Source: Podospora comata
Taxonomy: Eukaryota > Ascomycota > Sordariomycetes > Sordariales > Podosporaceae
Assembly: GCA_017354895.1 (NCBI GenBank)
Contig: CP071496.1
Coordinates: forward strand, 2,418,001 to 2,482,000
Length of the DNA: 64,000 bases
Reading direction: 5' to 3'
Position numbers and translations under genes: made by a program. The notes beneath the pieces were generated by a model. That model saw nothing but the letters and a program-made list of their open reading frames with translations. It was not told where the DNA came from and searched no databases. This document shows, one piece after another, positions 1-10,843 of the stretch (position 1 is the stretch's first letter; every line of letters begins with the position of its first letter).

Positions 1-91
1 AGCTTCTCAGATCTAGCCGATCATCACCTATTTGATTCCACTAAGTAAGCTATCTCCAGCGTGCTAACCTCTAACAAGGAACACTTGTTCA

Positions 92-163
92 GCCCGGCTA
101 GCGCAATGGTAGCGCGTAAGACTTCTAATCTTAAGGCTGTGGGTTCGAGTCCCACGTCGGGTG
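92..163 (+). tRNA. tRNA-Arg (UCU anticodon), intronless
   Basis: A full cloverleaf folds by eye. Acceptor stem 92-98 pairs with 156-162 (two G-U pairs), with discriminator G at 163. The anticodon stem is 117-121 with 129-133, the loop is 122-128 and the anticodon TCT is at 124-126. The T stem is 139-143 with 151-155 around a TTCGAGT loop. There is no intron and no encoded CCA, as usual for nuclear tRNA genes. It decodes AGA, a minor Arg codon in GC-rich fungal genes. The A box (TAGCGCAATGG region) and B box (GGTTCGAGTCC) serve as the internal polymerase III promoter. Confidence 0.97.
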
Positions 164-881
164 CAAACTGATTCCAGCTGGTATCAGCTATCACTTTTGC
201 ATCTTCTTTACATATATATGTATTTGTGTCTGGATATTGACACCACCAGAAAGATCTCCTTTTTGTCTCTTCAGGAGATGTGGTGGATGAAAATGATCTG
301 TGTCCTGTGTGTGGACCCTTGTCTCGGAAGTCATACGCTGAGTAAGTGTACCTTGCACTAGTACTCATCGGAGTACCATCTTCAGCCTGGTTATGACTTC
401 AAGCGTTTCGCTTTGGTGTTTATATTGCATGTGTTGATGACATGCATCGCTCTAATATACGGTGGCCGCATAAGTTGGGCGATACTAAGGACATGGCACT
501 GCAGCGTCACTAATCCAAGCTAGAGCATGAATACTGATCAATGGATAGCAACTTAGGGAAGACATTGCTCTTGCAAGCCTACTTGCTTCAAGGACAGCGA
601 GGTTCATGAACCATCTAGGTACCTATGTCGGCATCGTGTGCGTGTTTATATGTTGACTAAACAAACATCTCAATGATTCAGCGTCTTGCAGTCAAAAGGG
701 AAGTGCAGAATTGGTTCTAATACCTAGTTGGGCCAAATAGCTACTTCGGGGTTGTCTTTGAGCATTTTGCTGTGCCAGGAGAAGCATAAATAGAAGAAAT
801 GGTCCTCCCCAACATGTCTCATTTCCATCATCAGCACACACCAGATACAACAACAACACAGACACCCAAAGCTCTGCCAAC
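164..881. other. Intergenic space, no gene seen
   Basis: No coding-like reading frame is visible. Shortly after the tRNA comes a TA-rich stretch near 211-225. An ATAAATA element near 787-793, about 90 bases before the ATG at 882, is a possible TATA box for the secreted-protein gene. Confidence 0.5.
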
Positions 882-1369
882 ATGAAGTTTCTCAGCGTTA
901 TCGCCCCGGTCCTCTTGGTCCTGAGCGGGCCCAGCATCGCCTCCCCGACTCCTGAACCCGAGTACCCTACCCTCAGCAACACCACCGTGGTTGACGAGTT
1001 GCTTGCGTAGGATTCCCCCCTTTCTCCTCCCAGGTTTCCCCCCGAAGAATACACGTAACTGACCAAATATCCGGCATGCACAGTAAGCGGGCGACATGTT
1101 CCGGCTCCCTCAGTACCTGGACCTCATCCTCTACAACATGCACAGGAACTGCCGGTCAAGTCATCACCAACCCTAACAGCGGCCAGTGCTACACCCACGG
1201 TTCTGGCGCCGCCCAACTTTTCAGACGTGCTTTGTGGAGTGGTTCCTCGGCCACTGTTACCTTCTATTCGTCGACCAACTGCAATCCCGGCACTGTCGTT
1301 TCCACCACCACCACTGGCCTTCTTTGCTGGGCCGGATGGGAGTTTTGGAGTTTCAAAGTCACATGCTAG
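882..1369 (+). CDS. Small secreted cysteine-rich protein with Kex2 propeptide
   Basis: Two exons, 882-1006 and 1084-1369, encode 136 residues. The 77-nt intron (1007-1083) has GTAGGA as donor, an ACTGAC branch site and a CACAG acceptor. Residues 1-21 form a signal peptide (MKFLSVIAPVLLVLSG start). An acidic pro-segment follows, and the intron joins it at an Ala-Lys-Arg that looks like a Kex2/KexB cleavage site. The predicted mature chain has about 92 residues, is rich in Ser, Thr and Gly, and has six Cys, the last being the C-terminal residue; this suits three disulphides. Layout and size match fungal secreted effector-like or antimicrobial-like proteins, but I do not recognise the family. 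The spliced gene looks intact. It stands alone, beside a relic zone. Confidence 0.75.
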
Positions 1370-2040
1370 TTGGTGACGGAAGTGGAATGAGAGGAAGGGG
1401 TGCTTCGATCAAGTAGCTGTGGTGCTTGGTTTTGTACGGCTTTGGGGGTCATCGGGAACCTTGTTGTCGAGTCGCCGATGGGGGGAGATTGGTGGAATAA
1501 CCACCTAGGTACCTCATATACCTTTTTTCACTTAGGTCAAGGTGTGGTCTCGGGAACTGCAGCCCAGACTACCCCACACATTCGTTAAAATCGACTCTTT
1601 GATGCTCGAGCATTGTCGCTGTCCTCTTTTTGTTGCTCTCAACTTGACGAGGTTGATTGCCAAGCAACCACCAGCCAAAAAAATATACAACGCGGTTATT
1701 TATGTCCATACAGTGTTTTGGTACACCTCACCTTCTTGCACTTTGGGCAGTGTACCTAGGCGGGAGGAAGGTGCTAGTCCCATCCTGACATTCTCATGAG
1801 CACTATCGATCTCCCAATGCTCGATGTGGCATGCTCTGACCTCACCAACATGTTTTCAGCTGAGCTGGGTGCTATGTATGTGTGGGGTGAGTGTACTGTT
1901 GCCTGCCTGATATCCACACTCCTTCAAACCCAAGCTCTTTGAACAAGCATCAACAAACATTTCCGTTTCATACCCTCTTTCTACCATCTTTGTAACCTCC
2001 CAAGTCTGTTGGAGACACACGCCAACCGGCTTCATGGCAA
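1370..2040. other. Intergenic space, no gene seen
   Basis: No frame here shows convincing coding character. The Tc-like relic becomes recognisable only downstream; any earlier part of it is too eroded for me to see. Confidence 0.4.
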
Positions 2041-3100
2041 CCAACAACCTTTACACCATCTGGCGTGACCGTTGCCTGTGCTAAGTTTGCCGCTTGGCTT
2101 CTCGGCGAGCTTTGCATCCCGCCAGACTGGGCTATTCACTTTGGGGATCCCGATCTGTTCTCTAGAGCTGTGGCTGCCGAACACAAACAGACAGCACCGG
2201 CTTCGGTGAACCTCAGACTCGACTTTACCTGCGCTGTACAGCTTGTTCATCAACTCCGGGACCTTTCTTTCCTTGTCCACGAGCCGGAAGACATACTCCT
2301 GCTGTGCGACAAGAAATTCTATACAATGCCCAGCATAGCAATGACACCGCTCAAAGTGTTCAAAGCTGCTCTGCTTGAGCCGTCAAAATGGCAAGGAAAC
2401 AGTTCCTCCAGAGACGATGATTGCTGGATCGGGAAAATACATGATTCAGCACAGCAAATAAACAGCCAGAACCAGCACTTGTGGATAGACACAATGGAGG
2501 CTCGCCCCCAGTTTCCGCGCCGTCCAACCTTTGGGTTGGGTGTTGGGAACGGCATATTCGAACCCAGAATGACAATGAAAGGGGCCTTCATGCTCGGCAG
2601 AATCTCACAGATCTCTTCCTCATGAAGGGTGGTGCGTGTGAGATTTGCCACGACCAGAATAGCCTGTCAGCCTACTTTGCAGACATGATGGGCAATCTGA
2701 AGCAGGAGCCCACTATGTTCGACATACTATGCAACAGAAGACGAGATGTAATATCTCTCGAACTTACATGTGCCGATTCTCGGACAAAGATACCTCACAT
2801 CAGTCTCGTCAACGAGGTTCTGGAATCACATACCCGCTACCAAGCCGACAAGGACTCTCCGACCAAATTCCAGGTTGCTAGCTGGCAGCCCTCAATCCCT
2901 ACAGACATCGTGTGCCATGGTGATGCACAGGCAGTTCCAACCTACCGTGACACGACCAAACTTCCCCCTCCTGAGCGACTCTCCACGGCTTTCCACCAGC
3001 CAAAAGAACGGCGAGCATAAGCCCTCTGGAGCGTGAGGGCAAACACCTTATCATCGGCGAGGTAGAAATGCGCGTTTGCCAGGTTTTGAAATGGCCGCAG
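2041..3100 (+). pseudogene. Fossil of a Tc-toxin A-subunit-like (TcA) gene, VRP1 region
   Basis: The translated stretch around 2630-2900 carries the hallmark run of the VRP1 part of Tc-toxin A subunits: a Cys-rich patch, then a segment like 'SPAAYLVDLL', an 'RRxDxxxLxLxC' strand and 'PxIxLVNEVLE'. Part of the region that normally precedes VRP1 is still visible from about 2065 to 2480. Only this internal portion of a protein that normally exceeds 1,000 residues remains; pore-forming, linker and C-terminal parts are absent. The copy is broken, with roughly two to four breaks plus loss of both ends. TcA-like genes are known from insect-associated bacteria and occur sporadically in fungi, so an ancient acquisition is likely. 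Family motifs are still legible, which suggests moderate age. Confidence 0.6.
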
Positions 3101-3109
3101 CAGCACTTT

Positions 3110-3534
3110 TCAGCACTTAGGAAGGCAGAAAGCCTGGGAGATGAAACCGCCTTGCTTACCTCGGACAGTCTTTCGGCTCTGTACCGGCATACCGTAATTT
3201 GCCAAATGCTTTCCATAGCGCCGAGTGACTGCCTGCGCTTTTTCAAGATTTTTCTCGATGGTACGAAGCCGTTTTGACAGCCCCGAAGCAACTTTGGCTG
3301 CCTTGGAGGCGTGGACAAAACTGCTCAATGGGGGCTGGACGCTTGATTCCCTTTGCAGTGTTCTTGATACCTCTGGGGATGGGCGGGACGGGGAGATTTT
3401 GTCAAGTTTTTGACTATCACCCCGGAGGAAGCTCAGTCGTTGAGATCGTCAGAGGTCATCAAGCTGGAGGCAGATATCGAGGAGTGAGACATACTCGTCC
3501 CTGGAGACTTGAGTTGAGAAAGTCTTCATGTTAA
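3110..3534 (-). pseudogene. Possible relic of an unidentified protein gene with a helical segment
   Basis: Read on the minus strand from an ATG near 3529, the sequence has coding-like composition. It includes a helical, Lys/Arg-rich segment around 3150-3330 (contains SKRLRTIEKNLEKAQ) resembling a coiled coil. The frame is not open throughout, so this appears to be a broken copy with about one break. I cannot name a family. It lies back to back with the Tc-like fossil and may belong to the same decayed locus or be unrelated. Confidence 0.3.
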
Positions 3535-3559
3535 CGGCTTGTTCAACCCCCCTTATCAG

Positions 3560-5004
3560 TCACTCTACCTGCACATCAACTCCGCTTTTCCTCACCACCA
3601 ACCCCCAAAACCCTCCCGCCGCCAGCAAAAGCAAGCCAGAGCACACCCTAAACACCCCCACAAACGCCTTGTCGCTCTCCATCCTCCCCGTAACCAGCAA
3701 AGCCACCACCACAAAAACGTTGAGCGGTATCCTCAGAAACCCGTACACCTGGCTCCTGACCCCATCATCGATCAACTTCCCCTTTAAAAACCCCATAGTA
3801 GGGAAATACATCCCCACACAAGCCTCAAACAGACAAAACACCCAGAAGGTGAACTGCGAAGAGGACGTATTCGACGCCGCTAAGAAAAAGCAAAGCGATG
3901 ACACCCCTAAAAGGGAGAGCAACAGCGAGCCAAACGGCAGTCTCTCTGTGATCTTGCCAAAGATCAATGAAGACGCCAGCGTCGAAGCCATAAACGCCGC
4001 GAAAATGACACCATAAGGCAGTGACGTCCCTGATGGGGAGGAGGAGGAGGAGGAGGAGGCGAAGGACTGCAACGCGGGAGCCCAGAAGAAGACAAACAGA
4101 TACATCGACCCTTCAAACACGGTAGTCGACAGCCCCAGAGCCAGTATCTTCGGGTCAGACAGCGTCTTGAACAACGACTTCTCTTCCTTGGCTTCTTCAT
4201 CACTCTTTTTATCTGGCCCCTCGTTCAGGGCATAGTTCTCCTTCTGCTATCAGGTCAGCACAATCCATGCCACAACCACAAAAACAGGCAGCTTACCCAA
4301 GTCATCTTCATCACCCCTCCCGCAACCATCAACACCCCCGCCGCCAACCAAAACGGCGCTTTATTCGTCCCCGTCCCCGCCACAAGCCACTCCCCCCCGA
4401 TCCCGCTCGCTATCGCCACCATACTATTCAACGTGCTCATCACCCCAAACGTCTCGCCTAACCTCCCCTCCAACCCCCTGCTTTTAAAATCCGAAACCAA
4501 GAAACTTTCAAAGACGGTGAACAAGAGACTTGTTCCTAGCCCTCCTAGTACCCTCCCGAGAAAGAGGACTGGTAAAGAAGAGGAGATGGTTGTTAAGAGA
4601 CAGGAAAGGGCGTAGATGAGGCAGAAGGCGAGACAGGCTTTCTTGCGGCCGTGGGTGTCGGCTAGGGAGCCGATGAAGGAGCCCGAGATGGCGCCCGAGA
4701 GGAAGCCGGTTGTGAAGAGGGGGGGGAGGGAGGAGGGGGAGAGGAGGTGGGTTGAGGTGTAGAGGGGGTAGAGGTAGGGTCCTTGGAGCCAGTCGGAGGT
4801 CATGGTGAGGGTGTAGACTGTTAGGAAGGGGGTTAGAGGGGAGGAGAGGAGGGATTGGAGGGGCGAGGCATTTTGGGGTTTGGGGTTGGGTTTGGGGGAT
4901 GGTTTTGATGTTGGTGGGGTGGGGTGGGCTTTTTGGCGGGTGTAGAAGAGGGCGGCGTTGAGGGCGAGGAGGGCGGTTAGGTTGAGGGTGTAGATGGAGG
5001 ACAT
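3560..5004 (-). CDS. MFSD5-type molybdate-anion transporter
   Basis: Exons 5004-4297 and 4243-3560 encode 463 residues, close to the ~450 of the MFSD5 family. The 53-nt intron (4296-4244) has a GTAAGC donor, a CTGAC branch site and a GATAGCAG acceptor. The family signature SDWLQGPYLYPLY lies after the first transmembrane helix. The MFS motif GSLADTHGRKKACL and the stretch FLGRVLGGLGTSLLFTVFES follow, with a second six-helix half from exon 2. The protein should sit in the plasma membrane or an internal membrane and import molybdate for molybdenum cofactor enzymes such as nitrate reductase. The start ATG at 5004 puts a hydrophobic helix at the N terminus, as in homologues. Runs of Ser (from an AGG/TCC microsatellite near 4040-4065) and Pro/Lys lie in loops. 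Both exons show a C-rich to G-rich coding-strand switch. Confidence 0.85.
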
Positions 5005-5817
5005 TTTGGGGGGGGGGTTGGCATTGGTGAGACTGAGGATGAGGGCTGAGTGTCATCAATTGGGATGATGAAAGATGAATATATGTGATGGTAGAGATGA
5101 GCGAATGATTAAACAAAACAAGTGGCCTTTTCGAAAATTGTAGATGTGGCGGTGGTGGTGGTGGTGGTCAATTACCCGGCTTGGATATTGAAGGCACGGC
5201 AAAGACGTGAGAGGCTGTGACGTTGCGTGTTTGGAGTTTCTGGTTGGTCAACGGCACGGATCTCTTGGAAAGAAAATATGAACGGGAAATAAAATTGATG
5301 GTGATATATATGTACAAGAAGCGAACAAAACCGCCCGCGGTTCCTGTCATGTCTCTCGATCTCCCTTGGATGGTGCGGTTGATACTCGTCAGGGTGGTCG
5401 GTGTTGGTGAAGGCTCAGGGTTGGTGGATAAATGACCACAAATGCTGAGTACCCTAACCCTAGATTTCCAACCAAAGGCGGTGAGCTCGGCACAGGTCTT
5501 TCCCCACTTTCTGCCGTGGCTGCCCACCGTCAGTTCCAGGAACAAGCGTCAAAGCTGGGGTTCTGGGCATCCCCGTTCCCGTCGTCGCCTGTCGCCGTCA
5601 TTTTCGCGACAGCATTTGAGCTTCGCCAGCCACGCTCGTCACCAGATCCAGAGCCCTTTTCTTGAAAAAAACAAAAGAAATTGAAACCGCGCGACAATAT
5701 CTCATTTACTACCAACATCTTCTCCCCATACACTGCTTGCGCCCAGGCCCAGGGAGCTTCGGCCAACAGTAACCGGAAATCCGCAAAGGAGGGCGCCCCA
5801 GGCCAGAAACCGCCAAA
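5005..5817. other. Divergent intergenic space between transporter and RXT2 genes
   Basis: Upstream region for both the minus-strand transporter gene and the plus-strand RXT2 gene. It holds a (GGT)n-type microsatellite near 5149-5170 and a telomere-like box at 5451-5463. No convincing gene. Confidence 0.5.
5451..5463 (+). promoter_or_regulatory. Telomere-like box ACCCTAACCCTAG
   Basis: Two CCCTAA units in tandem, about 355 bases before the RXT2 ATG. Short interstitial telomere motifs in fungal promoters are known binding sites for Myb-type general regulatory factors (Tbf1/Reb1-like). That this copy is bound is inference. Confidence 0.4.
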
Positions 5818-7388
5818 ATGTCAAACCAGCAGCAAGCTTTGGTCATGGAGACCATAATAGGCATCCGGAAAAAGCTTAAGAGGAAATCCTACGGTTACCG
5901 CCCCCCCCCCCTCCGAGTGACACTCCCTCTGCTGCTGTGACAATGTGCTAACATCATCATGTCGACAGACTCCGACTCCGACTCCTCGATTGACCAACCC
6001 ACTAACCGCGGAAACAAACTCAAAAAGAGGTCGAGATTCGTCGCGCGAGGGAGGCTTACCGGCTCCGCGGGCCCCGCTGCATATAAAGAGGTGCGCACCA
6101 CGAGACGAAGCCCTGGCAACCCAAGGCTGACTGGATACAGATCGCCGAGCACGCAGGCTACCAAAGAGCCATCATTAACCACAACCCGCCGCTGATTGAC
6201 GAGGACGGCTACGATATCACGAGCGACGACGATGAACAGGAGGTGCAGGAGGCCATCGCGAGCGCCATGGATGACAACCCGTACTCTGATGTTCACCTCG
6301 AACAGATCTTTGCCCCGTTAACCTCGGTTACCGACCTGCCTACACATCCGGCCATGTCGAAACCCTTCACTTCGAAAGCCCTTACCGAATTGGTTGACCA
6401 GGCGCGCATCATCATGCAGAGCGAAAATAAGGCGCTTTGGAAGGTCAAGCCTCTGTTGACCAAGCTGGTTGGGGATAATACTTGGGTTCCATGTGGACTT
6501 ATGAGCGGTCCCAACGACGCTTCCCTCTTTACAGATCCTACAAGGTTCTTCAATCGCCCCGACCGGCAGCGTCTTCGCCCAGCAGCGCCCCCTGTTGCGG
6601 CCTTTACGAATGGGGTAATGTCGGGTCATGAAGGCACATTTGCCGAGTCGGCTGTACGTGAAAGGATCGAGGGCGTTCTTTCGGGGCCAAGTGCTCCAGC
6701 TTCGGAAGACACAGTCGATGGAGAAACATTACCAGATGCCCCAGTTGTTACAAACGGCGAAACAAATACAGAGGCGCCGAAGCCAGCAGAGTGCCCGAAA
6801 GAGCCTCCACTAATGAATGGCGACAGCAAACCAGATGAAAGGCCAGCAGAGGAAGCGCATTCGGGCGACACGACCAAGGATGAAGAAGACGACGAAGACG
6901 TGGTCATGGCCGAGGCGCCAAAAAGACGAGATATTCTGAACCGACCAGATATTCGACTAGAACCGCCGCGCAGCAATGGTGCACCAGCCGTGGCGCCCAC
7001 AAGCGACCCGTTCGGCCCAGACGCCCCTTTTATACATCCCATGTTTATCGCTCCTCGAGAAGTTCGCCAGGATCGCAACATGGGACTGGCCGAGCACGAG
7101 GCAGAAGAGCTGCGGCGATGGCTACAAGCATATGTGCAAAAACAGGAAGAAGTGTGTCGGGGTGCAAAGAAGCTTTATGAACAGCTCCTTCGTGCAGACA
7201 GGCTGCGGAAACAGGTGTTGATGTGGGCCAAGGCAGAGGCGCACTGCGGACCAAACAACCACATGTCGGACGGGGAAGACTGGTACGACAAGGAGGAGTG
7301 GGGCCTGACAGAAGACTTGAAGAAGGGAGAGGACGAAGTGGAAGAGGATGTGGGCACGACACAAAAGAAGACGAGGAACAGGAAGTAG
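5818..7388 (+). CDS. RXT2: Rxt2-like subunit of the Rpd3L histone deacetylase complex
   Basis: Three exons (5818-5893, 5969-6090, 6141-7388) encode 481 residues. Introns of 75 and 50 nt have GCTAAC or CTGAC branch sites. The RXT2 N-terminal domain (about residues 25-190) is clear: an acidic DSDSDSSID patch, then IAEHAGYQRAIINHNPPL, and the conserved core with THPAMSKPFTSKALTEL and LWKVKPLLTKLVGDNTWVPC. The C-terminal half is acidic, Pro/Glu-rich and probably disordered, ending in a helical LRRWLQAYVQKQEEVC stretch and a charged tail. In yeast, Rxt2 belongs to the large Rpd3 complex that represses transcription by deacetylating histones; a nuclear role is expected here. The first ATG gives MSNQQQALVMETIIGIRKKLKRKSYG, also typical of the family. 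Confidence 0.85.
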
Positions 7389-8576
7389 ACTTGTCTGTTG
7401 TTTGTTTGATATTTTGGTCAGGTTGTTTGGTTGGTGTACATACAGAACATCTGGATTGATGGGAATGGTGGGTTTTATATCATGGCTAACTAGGTACGAT
7501 ACCAGGAGGGATATATTTTGAACAGAGCGGTTGAATGGAGCGTTTTATTTTATTTTTGGATCACCACGACGCTGGGAACTTCTGGAAGGGAGACACAGGA
7601 ACACTGATTCACGTCTCCACGCAGCTGTCACCACGATCGAGAAATCATGTCATTGGCTGACAGGGGCTCGTGGCCACCCTGGTGCACCCGCCCTCGCTCG
7701 AGCCGCATCCGAATTAGTACTGCACGATGCACCACTCCGACTTGGGACGGCTGAAAGAGTTGAGTGACTGCTGAGTGGCTGCAGCATTCGGCACTCGGAG
7801 GTCATTTTGTGCCGATTTCTTTCTCTCTCGACTCTGTTCGTCATGGACTCGGGAAGAGACGAAAAGCTCAGAGCTTTGGGCTTCAGATCAAGGGACATCA
7901 GCACTCCAGTATCTCCTCGACCTTGACGGCTGTGATTTCCCTTTCCCGGAAATCTCATCTGATCTCTCGGCACAGATCTAGAACCCGACAGGGAGGACAC
8001 CCGAATACAACACTGCTGCTGCTGCTACTGCGCTAGGCCGGCGAAGTGCCTACCGCAATTGGCCTTGGCGTTTGCCGCCCGCCTGGACATCTGACGTGCA
8101 CGTCAGGTCACGGTTGACAGGGGGAGGGGATAAAGAATAAAGAGCTCGACACGCACGCCCGGGTTTTTTTTGGTTTTTTTTTTATTATTCGCTTAGGAAC
8201 AAGTCATAGAATATACTCCCGTCTTTGACAAAAAGATTGTGACGTTTTTGAATTGCGAGTGTTTTTTTTTGTCAACTCTGATTAGAGAGTTTATAGACGC
8301 GAGACCAGCAAAACACCATTGGTTGATGGTGGTGTGAGCATCACGATCCTTGGCACGACTTGAGACGATTGGACTTGAGACTTCGATTTAGAGTTACTCG
8401 GTTTGCTTTACGACAAGGAATCAGATTGACGCTACTCAAGCATTGCGTATGCAAGCGTGCCGACACAGCAACAGCTGAACTCTCATCTCAACCCAACTGA
8501 CAGCCTCGCCAGGCTCGTCTTCACTTTTGACTTCAACATCACCACACCCTCTCGATATCTTCCATCAAACCTCAAA
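7389..8576. other. Intergenic space upstream of the DHA2 pump gene
   Basis: About 1.2 kb with no gene I can support. It contains poly-T tracts near 8164-8190 and 8263-8272, a 16-bp palindrome at 8091-8106 and a CAAT-type element near 8056-8063. It probably includes the terminator of RXT2 and the promoter of the pump. Confidence 0.5.
8091..8106. promoter_or_regulatory. Perfect 16-bp palindrome with two bZIP-type half sites
   Basis: CTGACGTGCACGTCAG reads the same on both strands. It contains TGACGT and ACGTCA, the half sites of CRE/ATF-type bZIP proteins, separated by GC. It lies about 470 bases before the ATG of the DHA2 pump gene, a class often driven by stress bZIP or AP-1 factors. Binding is inferred. 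Confidence 0.45.
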
Positions 8577-10464
8577 ATGGCCGACAAAGACAAAGAAAAA
8601 GACGCCATCACCACATCCTCCACCCAGCCACCCTCCACCTCCTCGAAATCCCCTGACCGAGCCCCCTCCCCAACCCCTATCCAAGATCCCGCCGCCGCCC
8701 TCCCCTCAGATGCTGAAAAGCCCCCAACACCACCCCAAGACGACTCCAACATGGTCTACCCCACCGGCCTAAAACTCTACCTCATCATCTCCTCCCTCTG
8801 CCTCTCCGTCTTCCTGGTAGCCCTCGACCAAACAATCATCGCCCCCGCCCTCGGCGCCATCACGACTGAGTTCTCCTCCGTGAGGGACATTGGCTGGTAC
8901 GGCGCCGGCTACCTCCTCACCACCACCGCCCTCCAGCCCTGCTACGGCTCCCTTTACCGCATGTTCTCCGTCAAGTACACCTACCTCGTCGCCGTCTTCA
9001 TCTTTGAAATCGGCTCGCTCATCTGCGCCGTCGCCCCCACCTCCAACGCCTTTATCGCTGGGAGGGCCGTTGCCGGTATGGGCACCGCGGGTCTGTTTTC
9101 GGGATCGATTGTGATTTTGAGCTACACCTTGCCACTGAGGAAACGGCCGGCCGCGTTCGGGTTGATAGGAGGGATGTGGGGGATCAGCTCCGTCGCCGGT
9201 CCGTTGCTGGGGGGGGCGTTCAGTGATGCGCCCAACCCGGGGTGGAGGTGGTGTTTCTACATCAACCTCCCCATCGGAGCGTTCGCCATGGCGGCGATAT
9301 TCTTCTTCCTCAAGATCAACCGCGTTGATAACCCTGAGGGGCTCACGTTTCTGGAAAGGATCTTGAGGCTTGATCTGGCGGGGACGGCGATGCTCATCCC
9401 GGCTGTTATCTGCTTGTTGCTCGCCCTGCAGTGGGGCGGGACCGAGCACGCCTGGAACAGCTCGGTGATTATTGGGCTGTTTGTCGGGTTTGCGCTGATG
9501 ATTGGGGCTTTTGCTGTGATTCAGGTTTGGAAGGGGGATAGGGGGACGTTGCCGCCGAGGTTGTTCAAGAATAGGGATGTTGTCTGCGCGATGTTGTTTG
9601 CGTTTTTCTTTGGGGCGGGGTTTTTTCCTTTGGTTTATTATCTTGGTAAGTTTCCATTTTTTTTATTTTTTTTTTCTCTATCTTGTTGTTGTGACAGTAC
9701 CTACACCTATTCAGGGGCTCAGGGGGCTAACTCTCCATGTCAATCAAGCCCTCTACTTCCAAGCCGTCCAAGGCGACACCGCCGTAACAGCCGGCATCAA
9801 ACTCCTCCCCCTCCTCATCTCAGTCGTCATCACCTCCGTCGCAACCGGCGGCCTCGTCACCGTCGTCGGCTACTACAACCCCTTCATCCTCCCCTGCATG
9901 GTCCTCTTCGCCACCGGCACGGGCATGATCACCACCTTCTCCCTCACCACCCCCTTCAGTGCCTGGTTCGGCTACCAGGTCCTCGCCGGCCTCGGGATCG
10001 GCGTCGGCTTCCAGACCGGGGTTCTGGTAGTCCAAAACGTCATGCCCCTCGAGTGGATCCCCGTCGCCACGGCCTGCATCCAGTTCTTCCAGTCCATCGG
10101 CGGCGCCATCTTCATCGCCGTTGCGCAGGCAGTCTTCCAGAACGGCCTCATTGACACCTTGGCTAAAGACGCGCCTGGCCTGCCAGCGGAACTGTTTCTC
10201 AATATTGGCGCCTCTCAGGTCCGCCAGGTGGTCTCCGCCCCTCCCCCCGCTGGGCTGGGGAGACCAGATGATGCGAATATCGTCTTGAACGCCTACCTCC
10301 AGGGGTTGAGAAACACGTATTACATCGCCGTTGGTTGCGCCTGTGGTGCCTTTGTGGCGGCGTGCGGTCTGAGTTGGAAAAAGATTCAACGGCATAGAGC
10401 CAAGGCAGCGGATGATTCAGAGGGAGGAGGAGAAAAGAGCGCCGTGGTTGTTCCTGCTCATTAG
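8577..10464 (+). CDS. MFS multidrug efflux pump, DHA2 (14-helix) type
   Basis: Exons 8577-9645 and 9749-10464 encode 594 residues. The 103-nt intron has GTAAGT, a CTAAC site 18 nt before the end and a CAAG acceptor; this join gives YYLALYFQAVQG, as expected in the family. A cytoplasmic, Ser/Pro-rich tail of about 60 residues precedes the membrane part. Family marks include FLVALDQTIIAPALGAIT, DIGWYGAGYLLTTTALQP, GRAVAGMGTAGLFSG, the antiporter motif C region SSVAGPLLGGAFSD and GWRWCFYINLPIGA. These pumps export toxins, azoles or secondary metabolites by proton antiport at the plasma membrane. No biosynthetic cluster surrounds it, so a defence or housekeeping efflux role is more likely than export of a local product. 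Both exons begin C-rich and end G-rich on the coding strand. Confidence 0.9.
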
Positions 10465-10843
10465 AACCACCCACCACATAGACAAAAGACAAGCATTATG
10501 GCTTGTCTACCATGATGAACATGTATCTATGATACCCACATCACAGCCACTAATCCAACTCGATAATAATATTCGACATATTCATATTGTATATACTTCT
10601 GTCCATACCCCCCCAACAAAATAAAATACATGAGAATAAGTAATATATACTTTGTCCAAGACACAAAAGCAAAACCCACACTCCCATCCCAATCCAACAA
10701 TGATGTGTGTGTATCCTTCAAACCACCAAGCGAAAAAAAGTCGCAACAAAACTAAACTCCCTTCGCCTCATCTCTTCATCTCTTCATCTCTTCATCTCTC
10801 GTCCCTCATCCCTCACATCTTACATTCTCTTCCATCCCATCAC
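10465..10843. other. Convergent 3' ends with a CTCTTCAT tandem repeat
   Basis: Space between the converging pump and GH81 genes. AT-rich sequence with AATAAAAT-like signals near 10618-10626 probably holds both poly(A) sites. An 8-bp unit (CTCTTCAT) is repeated about three times at 10771-10798. Confidence 0.5.

Noticed and set aside
24-368. A 114-codon open frame on the minus strand across the tRNA
   Set aside because: It is the reverse of the tRNA gene and its flank (the typical spurious DVGLEPTALRLEV translation of tRNA).
5168-5545. A 125-codon minus-strand frame between MFSD5 and RXT2
   Set aside because: No family motif and it crosses the shared promoter.
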